In this document: positions 1 to 11,930 of the stretch, piece by piece
How positions within the stretch are numbered: the stretch's first letter is position 1
Layout of the letters: every line of letters starts with the position of its first letter
From: Pyrenochaeta sp. MPI-SDFR-AT-0127
Taxonomy: Eukaryota > Ascomycota > Dothideomycetes > Pleosporales > Cucurbitariaceae
Direction of reading: 5' to 3'
Assembly (NCBI GenBank): GCA_020747015.1
Contig: JAGTJM010000017.1
Coordinates: 434,001 to 498,000, forward strand
DNA length: 64,000 nt
Notes under the pieces: model-generated
Told to the model about the DNA's origin: nothing
Database searches by the model: none
What the model saw: the letters and a program-made list of their open reading frames with translations, nothing else
Made by a program: the position numbers and the translations under genes

Positions 1-1248
1 ATAAAATTTGAATATGGTGAGTACTCACAGCCGGGGGGTGAAATTTAGCGGGCACTATCATCTAAACCAAATTTGGTCAGATACGAGTCGGCTGTTCACG
101 ATAATGTCTTTAGTGACATAAGGCTTTTGGTTATATTTAATCAAGAATCACGTAGATAGACAGAAGTGTCAGCCCCTGTGTGCTAGTTAGAACTAGTAGT
201 TAGAAGATAGAGACCTGATCTTACCTTGATCAGAGGACTTACAGGACGCGTAAGCACGAAGTAGGGTCTGAAATTAGGTGGCGTCCTCTAATAACATGAT
301 GCCTCAATTTATAATACAAGGCCTATAAGATATCAAGTTTTTTAAAACGGCCCCTATCGCTAACTGCCCATATTGCGGAAGATGAGATGGTGCCTAATTC
401 AGAAGTATGGCGCCTGGAAAATGGACGTCGTGAACAGACCATCGTCTTCAATGAAGGCACAATATCGCCAGCGAGACGAGAAGTATATGGAACTATACAG
501 GATGTTCTGGCCCTGGTGGTCACTCGAAGATACGAGAACATAAAAGTTGAAGGTATAGGCTTATTTTGGGCTAGGTCATATCTTCACAGGTGTTCAATCT
601 CTCTGCTTGTCCCATCATCTGTTGCGATTCATGCCTAGATCCCCACATTGCCAGTTTTTTCGTTCTGAGTCCTTTTAGTGGCATCACCATGACAGAGTCA
701 CTTCCCTATAGCCCTGCTATCGGCACATGCTAAGAAGCGCGATGAAATTAAGGCGTCAAATCTCAAACACGGTGTTCTGTAAGAATCCGTGTGTGGCGCA
801 GATAATCGCGGGATGGAAATTTGACAACACTTGCTTCACGTGTATTGCGAACAGGACGATGCTCAACAGTTTCACGACCGAAATGTTGTCAAGGGGACTA
901 ATTTACCATTATGATGGTTTCTGAAGTAAAAGGAAGTTAGTGTGATGCGGAAGGAAGCACTGAGCAGCTTCTTGACTCGCTGCATTTTCAGTAGCAAACG
1001 AGGTTAGACGCTTGAATGCACCCACGCCAGTATGCAAGCCATGGACTGCAATAAATACTGTGCAAACGTGCTTCAGTTGAATCATCATTGTTGTCTATCT
1101 TTTCAGTGGTATTCCTTCGCCTTGATTCGCTTCAATTCAGTCGTTCTTTACAACTTTTGCCTCTCGCCTTCCTCTTCAAGCCACATTTCATTCTCGAAAC
1201 CAAAATCGAAAACCCAAAGCGACGCTGTACCAATTGCCACTATCCGTC
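1..1248. other. Gene-free left edge
   Basis: I see no supported gene. Short open frames overlap on both strands around 323-640 without a recognisable domain or splice structure. The last ~250 bases probably hold the promoter and 5' leader of the AA9 gene that starts at 1249. Confidence 0.4.
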
Positions 1249-2283
1249 ATGTCGCCCGATTTGACTATCCTTCTTACTGGTGCCTTTGCAGCTCAGGTGC
1301 TTGCTCATGGTATCCTTACTGAGTTTACTGCGAATGGAGTCAGGTATGAAGGCTTTGCGACTGAGTCTATCTACAGGATTCAGAATGGTAATCCTGTTCC
1401 TGACGTTGCTGCGTGGTCCACGGAAGCATTAGATAGAGGCTACATTGAGCCGAACAGCATGAGCACCCAGGACATCAACTGCCACAAGAACGCGGCCCCG
1501 GGCGTCTTAGCTGCAGAAGTAGCAGCAGGAGGTATAATCGACTTCGTTTGGGCGGATTGGCCACATGACCAGAGCCCCGTCCTTACCTATATTGCCCCTT
1601 GCGATGGCGACTGTGCTACTGCCGATAAGTCTGCCCTACAGTGGATTAAAATCGATGAAGCGGGATGGGACGGAGAATGGGCAGGTCAAAAGCTCATCGA
1701 CAACAATTTCACATGGACCACAACAGTTCCTTCGACTATTGCTGCTGGAAACTACGTCTTCCGAAATGAAATTATTAACCTTCATAGCGGTATGCAACCC
1801 AACGGGGCCCAGCTGTACCCTCAGTGCGTCAACGTGAGGATCACCGGCAATGGTAATGACAGGCCGAAAGGTACTCTTGGTGTTGATCTTTATAAGCCTA
1901 ATGACGCTGGAATTCTTTTTGATGGGGCTTCCACAAGCATTACCGACTACCCAATTCCAGGCCCTCCTCTTTACATCAGTAGGGAAACCACTGTCTCTGT
2001 TTCAGTCGACTCGGCGAGCAGCTATACTCAGAGTCCGTCCGTATCAACTACCTTGAAGTCCCCCAAAGGCACCACTATTCCCGGTAACAATAGCACATCC
2101 GCTGTTTCAACTCTCCCAACTACATTCACTACCCGCACTGCTGCGCGCCCAACTGGTACAGGCCGTGCTCGTCCATCGGGCTGCAGGGCCTACAACGCCA
2201 GTAAGCCACCTTTCACAGTATCGCTGACTGGATGTCCGCTAACCGCATATCCCATAGAAACCTCGCACTGTATTCCTGCTTAA
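1249..2283 (+). CDS. Secreted AA9 lytic polysaccharide monooxygenase
   Basis: Single-exon gene for a 344-residue secreted copper enzyme that oxidatively cleaves beta-glucans such as cellulose. The frame is open from a TTG at 1234, but the first ATG is at 1249. It opens a 19-residue signal peptide that would be cut just before a His (residue 20), giving the N-terminal His of the copper histidine brace. The second copper His is about residue 106, in a WPHDQSP stretch, the divergent form of the family's usual SHxGPV region. The axial pair Q188 and Y190 is present in the conserved QLYPQC stretch. The NEIINLHSG motif and conserved cysteines are also there. After about residue 240 comes a Ser/Thr-rich linker and a short Cys-containing tail (residues ~310-344) that does not look like a CBM1. 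Substrate cannot be told from sequence. Confidence 0.93.
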   Translation: MSPDLTILLTGAFAAQVLAHGILTEFTANGVRYEGFATESIYRIQNGNPVPDVAAWSTEALDRGYIEPNSMSTQDINCHKNAAPGVLAAEVAAGGIIDFVWADWPHDQSPVLTYIAPCDGDCATADKSALQWIKIDEAGWDGEWAGQKLIDNNFTWTTTVPSTIAAGNYVFRNEIINLHSGMQPNGAQLYPQCVNVRITGNGNDRPKGTLGVDLYKPNDAGILFDGASTSITDYPIPGPPLYISRETTVSVSVDSASSYTQSPSVSTTLKSPKGTTIPGNNSTSAVSTLPTTFTTRTAARPTGTGRARPSGCRAYNASKPPFTVSLTGCPLTAYPIETSHCIPA

Positions 2284-3090
2284 AATCGATATCAAAACCA
2301 GGTAGCTCACGGGAAAAACCTATCTGAGCCCATTAGCAACTGAATTGGCTTCAACTTATATTTCGTTGGTGGAATGCTGTTAGACTCAAGGACTAATTAG
2401 CTTATTAGATTAGTCGTTGATGGATTCTTTTTAATAACAAACATCATCGATTAATTATGCGTTTTCTCCCCTTACTTCTATGGCTAATGTGCTTCTAAAG
2501 GTTTCCAAGATCGTGGTATCAGTCCTACGGCTGCTGAGAACTCCCAATGAGCGCAATAGCTTGTAAGTCAAGTTTGTTGATATGCACAGAGATTGGATTG
2601 AAGCCCTCCACCCTCCCACCAAAACCAGAGTTTTATTCCTCGAAAGAGTGTCAAATCGCTCATACGCTGAACTGTTCTTACAGAAATCCTTTACAACGCG
2701 AGACAGCGCACTCACGGTTGCGCTGTCAGATCTAGTCGCGGCTGGTTGTCGCTTCACGTCTCCCACTGCGTGGGTGAGGTGCACCTATAGCCGAAGTATC
2801 ACGATCCCCCGCAGATACATCGTCGAGCGAGCTCATGGCAATACAAATGGAAGGTGCGCTGGCTGGCACATCGGCATAGTCGACGTTTCGTATCTCATAT
2901 TAATGCACACGTACGTCTGGAAGTTAGGTCACTACGAGCTAGATATAATAGCTGTCTTGTTGAGATTGAGAAAGGAAGACTAGCGTCCAGCGCGGTGAGG
3001 AACCAAAAGCCATGAACAATCAAGAAAGCAGTACAAAAAGCACACATAAACCGAGTAGAGAGAGCTTCAGAATTGCCAGAAGCGTTGTCG
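2284..3090. other. Intergenic DNA before the LINE relic
   Basis: AT-rich just after the LPMO stop, probably its 3' region. A 133-codon open frame from 2582 on the plus strand has no recognisable domain and I do not call it. The 5' part of the decayed LINE may begin in here. Confidence 0.35.
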
Positions 3091-3099
3091 AAGAACGAC

Positions 3100-4560
3100 T
3101 AGATCGAAATGCGACCGATAGAAGAAAAGGAAATCAAAGACGCAGTCCCTATAGCATTGTCTCTGCAAGCCCCCATTCCAGACGGATTCCAAATGATGCC
3201 CATGAGCTGGAGCGACTCTGATCGCAGCCAATCTTACAAGAACCTTCAATCAAAGCCTACAGCTGGAATACCGCCCGGCCCACTTCTGAGGATCCACCAC
3301 GGTCGTGCTTCGCAAATCCGACAAAGACAACTAGGAAACAGCGAAGGCGTATCGACCAATCGCACTGTTGAACACCATTGGCAAGATAATGAATGGGATG
3401 ACCACCCGACGACTGAGCTAGTTAGTGAAGGCCCAATACGTACTCCCTCCAAAACACACTGGGAGGAGCATGGCCATCCAGGCGACAAATGGTGAAGTGC
3501 AGCCCAAAGCAACATGCGAATACCTCTGACCGACTATGGATACCAAACTAACGTGGGGTGCACACGTGGAAGAGATCAGCCTGAAGGCAACCAAAACAGT
3601 GAATGCGCTGAGCTCTCTCGGAAGCTTTACCGGGAAAGTCAACTTAATATACTGGCGAAGAATCTACGAGGGAACAGGGTTTCCTCACATGATGTACACA
3701 CGATCTAGTCGGATTAACGCCAATCTTGAACGGCAAGGATACCTTCACACAAATGAAGCCGACACCCTGCAAGGCATCCAAGCAAACACATCGAGGGCCA
3801 TCAGCGGCGCATAGAAGGCTATATCAAGGGCTGCAATCATTATTGAGAGATTTCTCCTTCCCATAAAACAGCAGGTATGTAAGAAGAACGCAGAAGCTAT
3901 CCCTAAGTTGTCCTCATGCAAAAATATTGCGAAAGCCGCAGGCTTCCAGTCCCACGAAAAGGTGCTAATGACTACATGAAGTACACGCAAGGCACACATG
4001 AGCCTCTGGCAAAGAACCCAAATGAAGAGCAGGCAGGTCCGAGATCTCAGCCAATAGGAGCCCAATCCCCCGCTCATCACACATCAAGGCAACGCGCACC
4101 AGAGGCCTATACCCACCCACCTAAACAAAAAAGAGCTCGCAATCAATACAACAACGTACAGTGAAGAAAAGCCCAGAGATATACACAGAAGCAGGACCGA
4201 TGGCGAGATCACAGCTGCGGCTGCATGCCCGATCAGACAACAGGCTAGCACAGTACACATAATGCCAATGTGATTTCAACAGCATATGCAACTAAGCTCC
4301 AAGGAGTCAGCCTAGCGCTACAGATAGCGCAGAAGTGCGCCGGCCGACACAGCGAATAGCGAGAGATTGCCCTCTACACAGACAATCAAGCTGCCATTTG
4401 GTCTGTAGCCGAAGCAGAAGGGAGATCGGGAGCAAACATACTCGCAAAGATCAAACAATGGGTCCAGGAGGTCCAGCATAAGGGACGGCCCGTGACCGTT
4501 CGATGGCTACCAACCCAAAACTCTAACTGACCAATCCCGACTGGCCCAGTCGCAGCACTC
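3100..4560 (+). mobile_element. Degraded Tad-like LINE, RT and RNase H remnants
   Basis: Remnant of a non-LTR retrotransposon read in several plus-strand frames. At about 3109-3200 a frame carries an EEKEIKDA stretch followed by a damaged KAPGPDG-type reverse transcriptase motif. At 3347-3397 the text AYRPIALLNTIGKIMNG is an intact RT signature. At 3536-3700 a DTKLTWGAHVEEI stretch matches the post-catalytic RT region of fungal LINEs. At about 4367-4530 an RNase H core, ALYTDNQAAIW, is readable. Stops interrupt all frames, several of them TAG where CAG is expected. The catalytic palm with the YADD box should lie between 3490 and 3536 but the space is far too short, so the copy is internally deleted. 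It ends just before the 3' end of the opposite-strand hydrolase gene. Tad-like assignment is from these motifs only. Confidence 0.8.
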
Positions 4561-4673
4561 AAATTCAGCAATAAATAGCAAAGTCACGCTCTTCTCTTTG
4601 GAAAAAGACACTTCCAACCACAAGCCAACAAATACTCTCCCCTTGTACAAAGAAAGGCAGAGTTCAAAAGTCT

Positions 4674-6717
4674 CTAGCACGCTCCAGAACCCCATCGAAA
4701 ATCCTTTGGTGAATAACTTGGGTACTCGTAGCCCACAAAATCTGCCACAACTTTGATTGGCATCGAGAATTCATGGGCGGAAAAAAGCCTACAAGTTCCC
4801 ATTGTGAGCTGAAGAGGTGACGTGATAACTGGAAGATTACTCACTGCCCTTCAGGTGCCACACGATCGTAAGCAAGCCTAACTACAAGCTCCATAGGTGC
4901 AGCTTGTTCAATAACATCCCACAGTCGTGGCGTCAAATGATCAGCGTCGAAAACAGCTACAGGGCTATCATCTACGATGCATGTAGGTGTTATAACAACA
5001 TAGCTTTGGTCGAATGAATGAAATGATTGGTTCATATGGATGAAGTTGGCTCGCATATTGCCGTCTCTCAGAACGAATGGATTATCCGTTCTGTTCGCAA
5101 GTCAGCTGCTTCTCATACTAGGACCAGGACGGATCTTACGTGAAAGTTATAAAAGACTCCTCACGAATACCGGTGTAGTAATCTTTCGCGTCTTCAAAGA
5201 CAATGACTTTAGCTCCAGCGTTGACATAGTCTGGAAGCCCCATTGCGTGATCTCCATGGTGATGCGATGGCTGAACTTCGGTCAGCTTCCACTCATCAGA
5301 CGACTCCAACCGTTTACACTCACCCAAACATGTGTTACATTCCTGCCTAAAATCTCTCTTGCCCACTGCAGGATTACACGGCTCTGGTGCGGTGTAGCAT
5401 CGAGGACGACAACAGCATCCTCAAACTCGAGAACTACCTGCTTGTACGCCGGCGGCACATCGCCCGGATTCAAATACCACACTCCTGGGAGGCCGGCTAT
5501 CGGTTGTGTGATCGAAAAGTCTGCGATTTGTCTCGTCCATCTGCCATACCACATATAAGATGATGACCAAGTATGCATTTCGCCGAATGAGTATTCTTCG
5601 TCCCGGACCGGAGTCTGCAAAGCTGATCTATTGGCTGGTGCAGCAAAAACAGCTGCATCAAGCGAGGGATTGACGAGAACTTGTGCAACTGTGTAGTCGC
5701 CGATGAAATGATGGTTGTTTAATACGGTCGTGAATCGTGTAGGAAATTGAATGCCATCAACGCGCGTATAGTTGGTCAGGAGGAGATCGTAAGTCGAAGG
5801 GCCGAAAAGTGGATGGTTGTCAAGAGAGCGAATGACATACGGTAGGAATGTCCCAGGATGAAATAGTACAGATATATCCAGAACATGATCATGGACTAGT
5901 ATATATGAAATTAGTGGATGATTTACATCTCAGTGAAAGCATATGCATACCTGAGGGCAGCCATGTGTTGGTACCGATCATTTGCTGGCTTATGGTGTAA
6001 TTATTGTTGGACAAGATCTGAAATCTGTTGCGTTAGAATCCTTACAAAAGTCAGTGTAGCACAGAAGCCTCAAACCTTCGAGACGACAAACGGTGACATC
6101 TTTTCGGCTTCGCGAATGACGAATGCAGTCAACAGTCCTGTAAAATCTATATGAGCATTTGCCAGGCTGTCATAAACGCTTGATCATACCATCTAGATAT
6201 CCTTGTGGAGGCGTTTCTGGGAGCCAAATGCTATAGCTTCCCTCTACAATCGCGGCGAATCCCTCATTGCCACCCTCCAGCACCAGAGAGTAGTCTACAG
6301 GCTCGAGATTCGGTCTGGCAAATAACCAATACGCTTCAAAGTATCAGCAGCGCTTTCTTAAACAACACTAAACAAACACTTGCCTCCTAGCTCGTGATGT
6401 AAGTCGATTCGCTGCCTGATGTCACCGTCTTCGTACCTAAACGAAACATTCTGTCTTCCAATTGATGCAACTGCTACATCCTGGCCCATCGCGTAGCTTT
6501 CCATCACTCCTTTTGTGCGATAAATTGGTCCACCCACATATCTCACCGATTCTACTTGTGAGATGGTAGAGGGGCCTCCAAGTGCTTCAATACTAAGCGC
6601 GAGAATATTTTCCGGAATCGCTGTGGTTGGTGCTTGTGCATTGGCATGAGAAAGCAAAACGAACGTGCCAAGAAGTCGGGCCAAGTATGCGGTGATTGGG
6701 AGAGAGGTTCGAGACAT
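4674..6717 (-). CDS. Secreted metallo-beta-lactamase-fold hydrolase
   Basis: Eight-exon gene for a protein of about 553 residues. Predicted exons, 5' to 3': 6717-6384, 6333-6190, 6137-6076, 6017-5951, 5896-5334, 5270-5140, 5090-4845, 4788-4674; all phases agree. The ATG at 6717 opens a hydrophobic signal peptide, so the protein is probably secreted. Residues 393-398 read HHHGDH, the HxHxDH metal-binding motif of the metallo-beta-lactamase fold, in the context THVWPSHHHGDHAMG. A conserved-looking acidic/aromatic tail follows. The substrate is unknown. Intron 1 has a GC donor (AG|GCAAGT), the only reading that keeps the frame across exons 1 and 2. The last exon depends on one short junction: without it the protein stops at 4841 and is 38 residues shorter. 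Confidence 0.82.
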
Positions 6718-8050
6718 GATGTGATAGGGGCAACATGATTTTGAAAAGTGCCTTATAATTGCCAGCTTGACTATATATTTGCGCCCGCAAATGGCCATGT
6801 CCATTTTGTCCTTCCTGTCCCTTTCCCTAAATCACCGATTTATCGGAAATGACAACCTGATGACATATGCTTATGAAGCTCAAATGTACCCTCAGTATCA
6901 TTGATTCTGTTTGCTCTGACCCTGAAGCTGTATTGTACCGACACCGAACAAATTTGGAGTTAAAGTTTCATGGGTTGCCTAAATAGCGCTGACGAGTGCG
7001 CTGACATTGTTGGCTGAAGGCTTGCACGCTAAGACCAAGCAGAGTTACCCTGCCATAAGCTCCTCGCTTCTATCAAATGTGCTTGCGGGCTTGTAGTCGT
7101 TTTGTCAGGAATGTAATGCTCGGGTCTTGTAGGATCCGTAGCCCGACGAACAACTAAGCCGGCTTGGTAAGCACACACATTTCATGCAACCTAGTTTGAA
7201 ATGGACAATTAGGTCACTTTCTATCGAATACGTTAGGTATGATCACACTTTGAGAAAATGTATTGTTTACATCTTGCATGATCGCCAATACTGCGCGTCC
7301 GGTCCACCTATGATCATCGTGATTATGGTATACTTCATCTTTGTGTGAAAAACAGGCTATTTCGTGGCTTTGAGGAAGAATTCTCAGTCGACACGCTACA
7401 TGCAAGTGCAGTACCATAGGTGCCTCCAGATATGATCAGTTCTTGTTTTCCCCTAAATATGCACGTTACGGAAAACTACTTACTCAAGGCATGCTATTTC
7501 AACAAGAGTCATTTTGTGAGTACTTAATGCCAATATTTGAGGAGCTTATAGGGCACTATTACTCGCGCAACACATTAATTTACCATTGCTGTACAAACCA
7601 AGAAATGCCTGAACCAGCCTAGATCATAGTTGGCTTCCGGCTGCGGAACTACCCAGATCCTATGTTAAGGTTAGTAAAATCTTGCTACTTACCTATATTA
7701 GCTACTTACTATACGGTATCTTATACCATATTGCTCCTTACAACTTTGTTTGAATATGTATGTATTTACTTACAATTATAGTAATCAGTTATCTATAGAC
7801 AGATTTACCAGATTTAGCTAACTACTAGGAAAACCCGATGGGTTCGTCATAAATCGTGCTGTTGCGATAATTTCTTTCGATGACATAATCAACCACATCC
7901 GCCGGACCCGCTAACCTAGCGGGCACCCGAAGCACCGTGGAGATTATAAATGCGATTAACATCTTTTGAAGCCTGAACCATGCGGCTGACTACTAAAGTG
8001 CGATAGAGCTTCCTTTGTCTAACTTGTTGCCATTCTTCGCTCACAAGATC
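6718..8050. other. Intergenic AT-rich region
   Basis: A divergent spacer of 1.3 kb between the hydrolase and the pirin gene. It should contain both promoters. I see no supported coding frame; 7640-7860 is especially A/T-rich. Confidence 0.45.
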
Positions 8051-9171
8051 ATGGTTGCCTTTTTCGAAAGACTATTAAAGCAAAAGGCGGGATCCACTTT
8101 CCACAAGGACCTCTTCTCCAGCGCAATGGACGACTCCGATACCACTAGTTTCCGCGGCCTTGCTGTCATTCCCAATGAAGTATATACTACAGTTGCACCC
8201 CGTAGGGTGAGAAAGTCATTCATTGCCATTGAGGTGGAAGAAGGAGCAGGCATGCTAGTACGACGTGCGATTGGAATTGGGAAGCTACCGAATTTAAGCC
8301 CTTTTCTCATGCTTGATCACTTCGATACGTCTTTTAGTGGCATGGATGCAAGCGTCCCCGATCACCCACACCGTGTAAGTACTCCATTTTTACCACATAC
8401 TTAGAGCTTATACTAACAGTTTCCAAGGGTCAGGAAACGATATCATACATTATTCAGGGCGGAGTCGACCATGAAGATTTTGCTGGTAATAGAGGGAGCC
8501 TCGAGGCCGGTGATCTGCAGTTCATGACTGCTGGACGTGGTATCATGCACTCAGAAATGCCACGTCGGGGCACTGCCGGCGAACCAAACATTGGCTTACA
8601 ACTCTGGGTTGATCTTCCTAGAGAGCTAAAGTATTGCGAACCGCGGTACCGAGATCTGAGATCGAAAGAGATTCCACATGCTATAAGAGACAACAATAGA
8701 GTCCATGTAAAGGTTATAAGCGGTCAGGCTTTTGGAGTTGAGAGCCACAATGAGCTTTCCTATACTCCTCTTTGGTATTTGCACTTTACCGTGCAGCCAG
8801 GTGGTCAGTTCAAACAGTCGCTGCCACAAGGATGGAACGCTTTCTGCTACGTTCTCGAGGGCGACATCGTAGTAAGCGACAGTGGAAATCCGCACTCTGC
8901 TTGTCAATTTCACATGGTTGTCTTTGAGAAGGAAGGTGACTGCGTCGAAATTTCTGTCACTGAAAGCGCAGAGAAAGCAGCAAGCTTCATCGTAGTTGCT
9001 GGTCTCCCGCTTGAGCAGCCTATCGTGCAATATGGCCCGTTTGTTGTCAATAGTAGGGAAGAGGTGGCGCAGGCTATTTTGGACTTCCGAACAGGTCAGA
9101 ACGGCTTCGAACGAGCGATTGGTTGGGTGAGCGAAAATTCCAAATCACGGCGACATTCGATGGCACTGTAA
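8051..9171 (+). CDS. Pirin family protein
   Basis: Two exons, 8051-8374 and 8428-9171, give a 355-residue bicupin. Pirins are iron-binding cupins; some act as quercetinases, others as redox-dependent nuclear cofactors. The first cupin shows the diagnostic metal-site motif DHPHRGQET (residues ~104-112), and MHSEMP carries the following conserved His/Glu. The second cupin occupies roughly residues 200-320. The 53-nt intron lies exactly between HPHR and G and contains TACTAAC, the consensus branch point. The ATG at 8051 is the first in frame; a start at the inner methionine of MDDSD is possible and would remove an N-terminal extension unlike the pirin core. Function in this fungus is inferred from the family only. 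Confidence 0.92.
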
Positions 9172-9942
9172 AGCAGGATCAACAAGAAGGAAACCGAATT
9201 CAATTATAACCAGTCCAGCCACCAAACAATGAACCGCAAGGAAAAGCATGTTTAGACTTAATAAAGCTAATAAGGTTTAGATAGCTTGTTAGCTTCTATA
9301 AAGAGGTATTATTCTATATAATATACATGAGATAGAATAAATCTTGACCTGATTACTTCATCCTTTTTTATCGAAAATAACCACTTATGTAGGTGAAACT
9401 TCTTCTGCAGCTGCAGCGTGCGGTAAGTTAGAGGGTGAGAGGTAACTGTACGGTATATTTTCAATTGACTCTATCTTACTACGTACGGGATAGGTCCTTG
9501 TATAGGGGTAGTAGAGCTTGGGCCTTACGGCCTCAGCTCTATGTGTCATATGATCGTGCGCAGGAGACATCATGTGACTGCGCGCCATAGCCTCAACGTA
9601 TAGTGTACGTACAGTAATACTAATAGATTAATTACCCTTAAGACTACCTATATTAAACATCGACTACACTACCAAATTAGGAGGGTCCGTCGACTGCCTA
9701 GAAAAGGGAAATTGTACTTTCTTGACGCTAGCATATCAGAGGGCATCGTGTTTTAAGCCTCGTCTACGTGCGGCGGTATCCTGTCCGACTGCCGACCAAC
9801 ACCAAAATTTGTACCTGACTCTCTTCGGGCGAAGTCGGGATGCCGATTGTGCCGCACTCCTTCCTACAAGATAATAAGAAAGGCTCCCGTCAATGCGATA
9901 ACTATACTGCCATTCTCAACACCACCGCTATCAATGTGCTCC
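9172..9942. other. Intergenic region
   Basis: The part up to about 9400 is strongly AT-rich and presumably holds the pirin terminator. No supported gene is visible; the promoter of the next gene should lie in the last few hundred bases. Confidence 0.4.
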
Positions 9943-10793
9943 ATGAACAAGATCATTACTACCTCTTCAGCCGCAGTCGTCGCGGCAATAAGCACCTATC
10001 TAGTGCTCACGTATAAAAGACTATCTCCTGTTCACACACGCAGTATACATAGCAATCTGAGCATTCCCAGTTCTCTTGAACGATCTAAAGCCGCATCAAT
10101 CATCAGCGCGGATGGCCCGGTTGTATTTCACGACATGAGGCGCATTGTCCTGCCGCTTTGCGACACGACCTTTTCAAATGAGGAGGTCTTGTCGCGTTTC
10201 GTCAAAGGGTTCTTCGGCGGCTATGTATTTTGGCCTGAACAGTACTTTCTTCGCGCTCTGAGGAAGGAGATAGTGCATTTCGATAGTAGGTTATACTTCC
10301 AGCTCTGAGAGTTGCACTATAAATCCTTCATCTGATACGGGCAACAGCGTTGCGGGATATACCTATATCGTCACAAATTTGGTCACAGGCCCAATTGTCC
10401 CGGGAAAAATTGCCTGGGCTTCACTCACTGCTCTTCGGTGGTTTCAGGGTTGTGGATTGCTCCATTCGAGAGAGTGAAACACCACTGCAATCATCACCAT
10501 GGAATCAAAACTCTGGTAGTTATATCGACTTTGTTCTCGGGTCAGACTCTGGATCAATTCGCGGAGTGCACCGATTTTCAGTCTTTCGTAGCGGTATTGA
10601 GAAAAGTAACGATGAAGCGACCTGCGACATTGAGAAGGATCATGAGAAGAAGGTGAGTTTGACGATTGAGTTTTCAACGCTGACATGCCTTCCTGGAATG
10701 CATGGTTTTATAGGTTTGAATGCGGTATACTGGTTTCACTTACAGTATGCGATGATGTTGTTCAGGGATGGGGTGAAGGAAATAATCACGTAG
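9943..10793 (+). CDS. Conserved fungal protein, N-terminal membrane anchor
   Basis: Two predicted exons, 9943-10285 and 10348-10793, join in phase to about 262 residues. An ATG three codons upstream (9934) is equally possible. Residues ~7-25 are a hydrophobic segment that would act as a membrane anchor or uncleaved signal. The core pattern is a VVFHDMRR strand, then LSRFVKGFFGG near the end of exon 1, LPGLHSLLFGGFRVVD in exon 2, and a C-terminal MMLFRDGVKEII. These features recall a fungal family of uncharacterised proteins that I know only by pattern. I cannot name a reaction. An additional intron near 10700 cannot be excluded, because the stretch GMHGFIGLNAVYW is weaker than its surroundings. 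Confidence 0.65.
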
Positions 10794-11930
10794 GTTTTGG
10801 CCGGAGAAAGGGGGAGCGAGAGACACAGGTTATTCAAATCAAGTAAGATGATGGGTCCGAAAAGTTGACTGCAGGATCATCTAGCAACTCATAAGGATTG
10901 GTGAAGGGGATGCTATATATATGATACACTTTACGAGTGTTATTTGTGGAAGTCTGGATTCTTAGTCGATGCCATGTCATAAGTCAACTGTGCACTCCTG
11001 TAATTCCAACAACTCCTCTCAAATATATTTAAGAAAAGTATTTGGAAGCTGCCTCGGATCATTCACTCTCGTTGTGTCATACTGTCACTGCAAGCAATCT
11101 GATTTGTGGCTTAATTTTGTATCGTTACCGTCGATAAGTTCATACCATAGTCCTGAAAAGCATCTTCTTCGTTTGTACTTCGCAATTGCTAAGAAATCGG
11201 ACCTACTTCTGGACTATGCATACTCTTTTAGTCTCATGCAATAGCTATTGAAGAGGACTATTGTTGCATGAATAGCGACATCAGTTAGTCAGTCTGAGAT
11301 TTTCTCCATGACACAATGTTATACTAGACTGTACTCTGTAGTTGCATGCAAATCTCAGAATGAAAAGACGTTGAAATAGCATTGAATAGATTAGCTAATC
11401 CAAAAGCTTAACTAGAAGCCACGTGCCAACCAGAGTCGCACACTAAATAGTCTCATGTGGGCCTTTGTAAGGCAACCAACGATCACTTCCCATCAGTGTT
11501 TGCCGGTAACAGTACCAATAAGAGCTCGGATGCTTCAAATGCATCTCTGCATATCTTCTGGCGATTTCCTCACGTGCGTGAGCGAGAAAGTGTGATATCA
11601 GCACTGTACCCTTCCACTAGTATTGAATCTCACTATGCATGCTCATCCATGAGACCATTAAGAAGATTTCAAATTCTGGATGCGAGATTTTCTGTATGAT
11701 TTATGATACGAGGATTATCTCAAACGAACTATTAATTTCAATGCGAATCTACGGTCAGGGTTGTTATGACAGCCAATCAAATCTCACGTTGCTTCGGACG
11801 AAAAGCACCTCGTGCTTACGTAGTTTATTAATGAGCTTGCTAAATACTGGATAAATATCCATGAAACGATAAACCAGTTCACAGAAACTTGCGGGTTTCG
11901 GGACAAGATAGCCGAACGTTCCTTTCTCAC
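10794..11930. other. Intergenic AT-rich region
   Basis: Convergent spacer of 1.1 kb with several short frames on both strands. None has a recognisable domain. It probably contains the terminators of the two flanking genes and nothing else I can support. Confidence 0.4.

Noticed and set aside
2582..2983. 133-codon plus-strand frame as a gene
   Set aside because: No domain, no start context and no conserved pattern; a minus-strand frame of similar length overlaps it.
11764..11930. Long C-terminal extension of the small secreted protein
   Set aside because: It arises from reading through an intron; the spliced form ends at 11931 and the extension has poor coding character.
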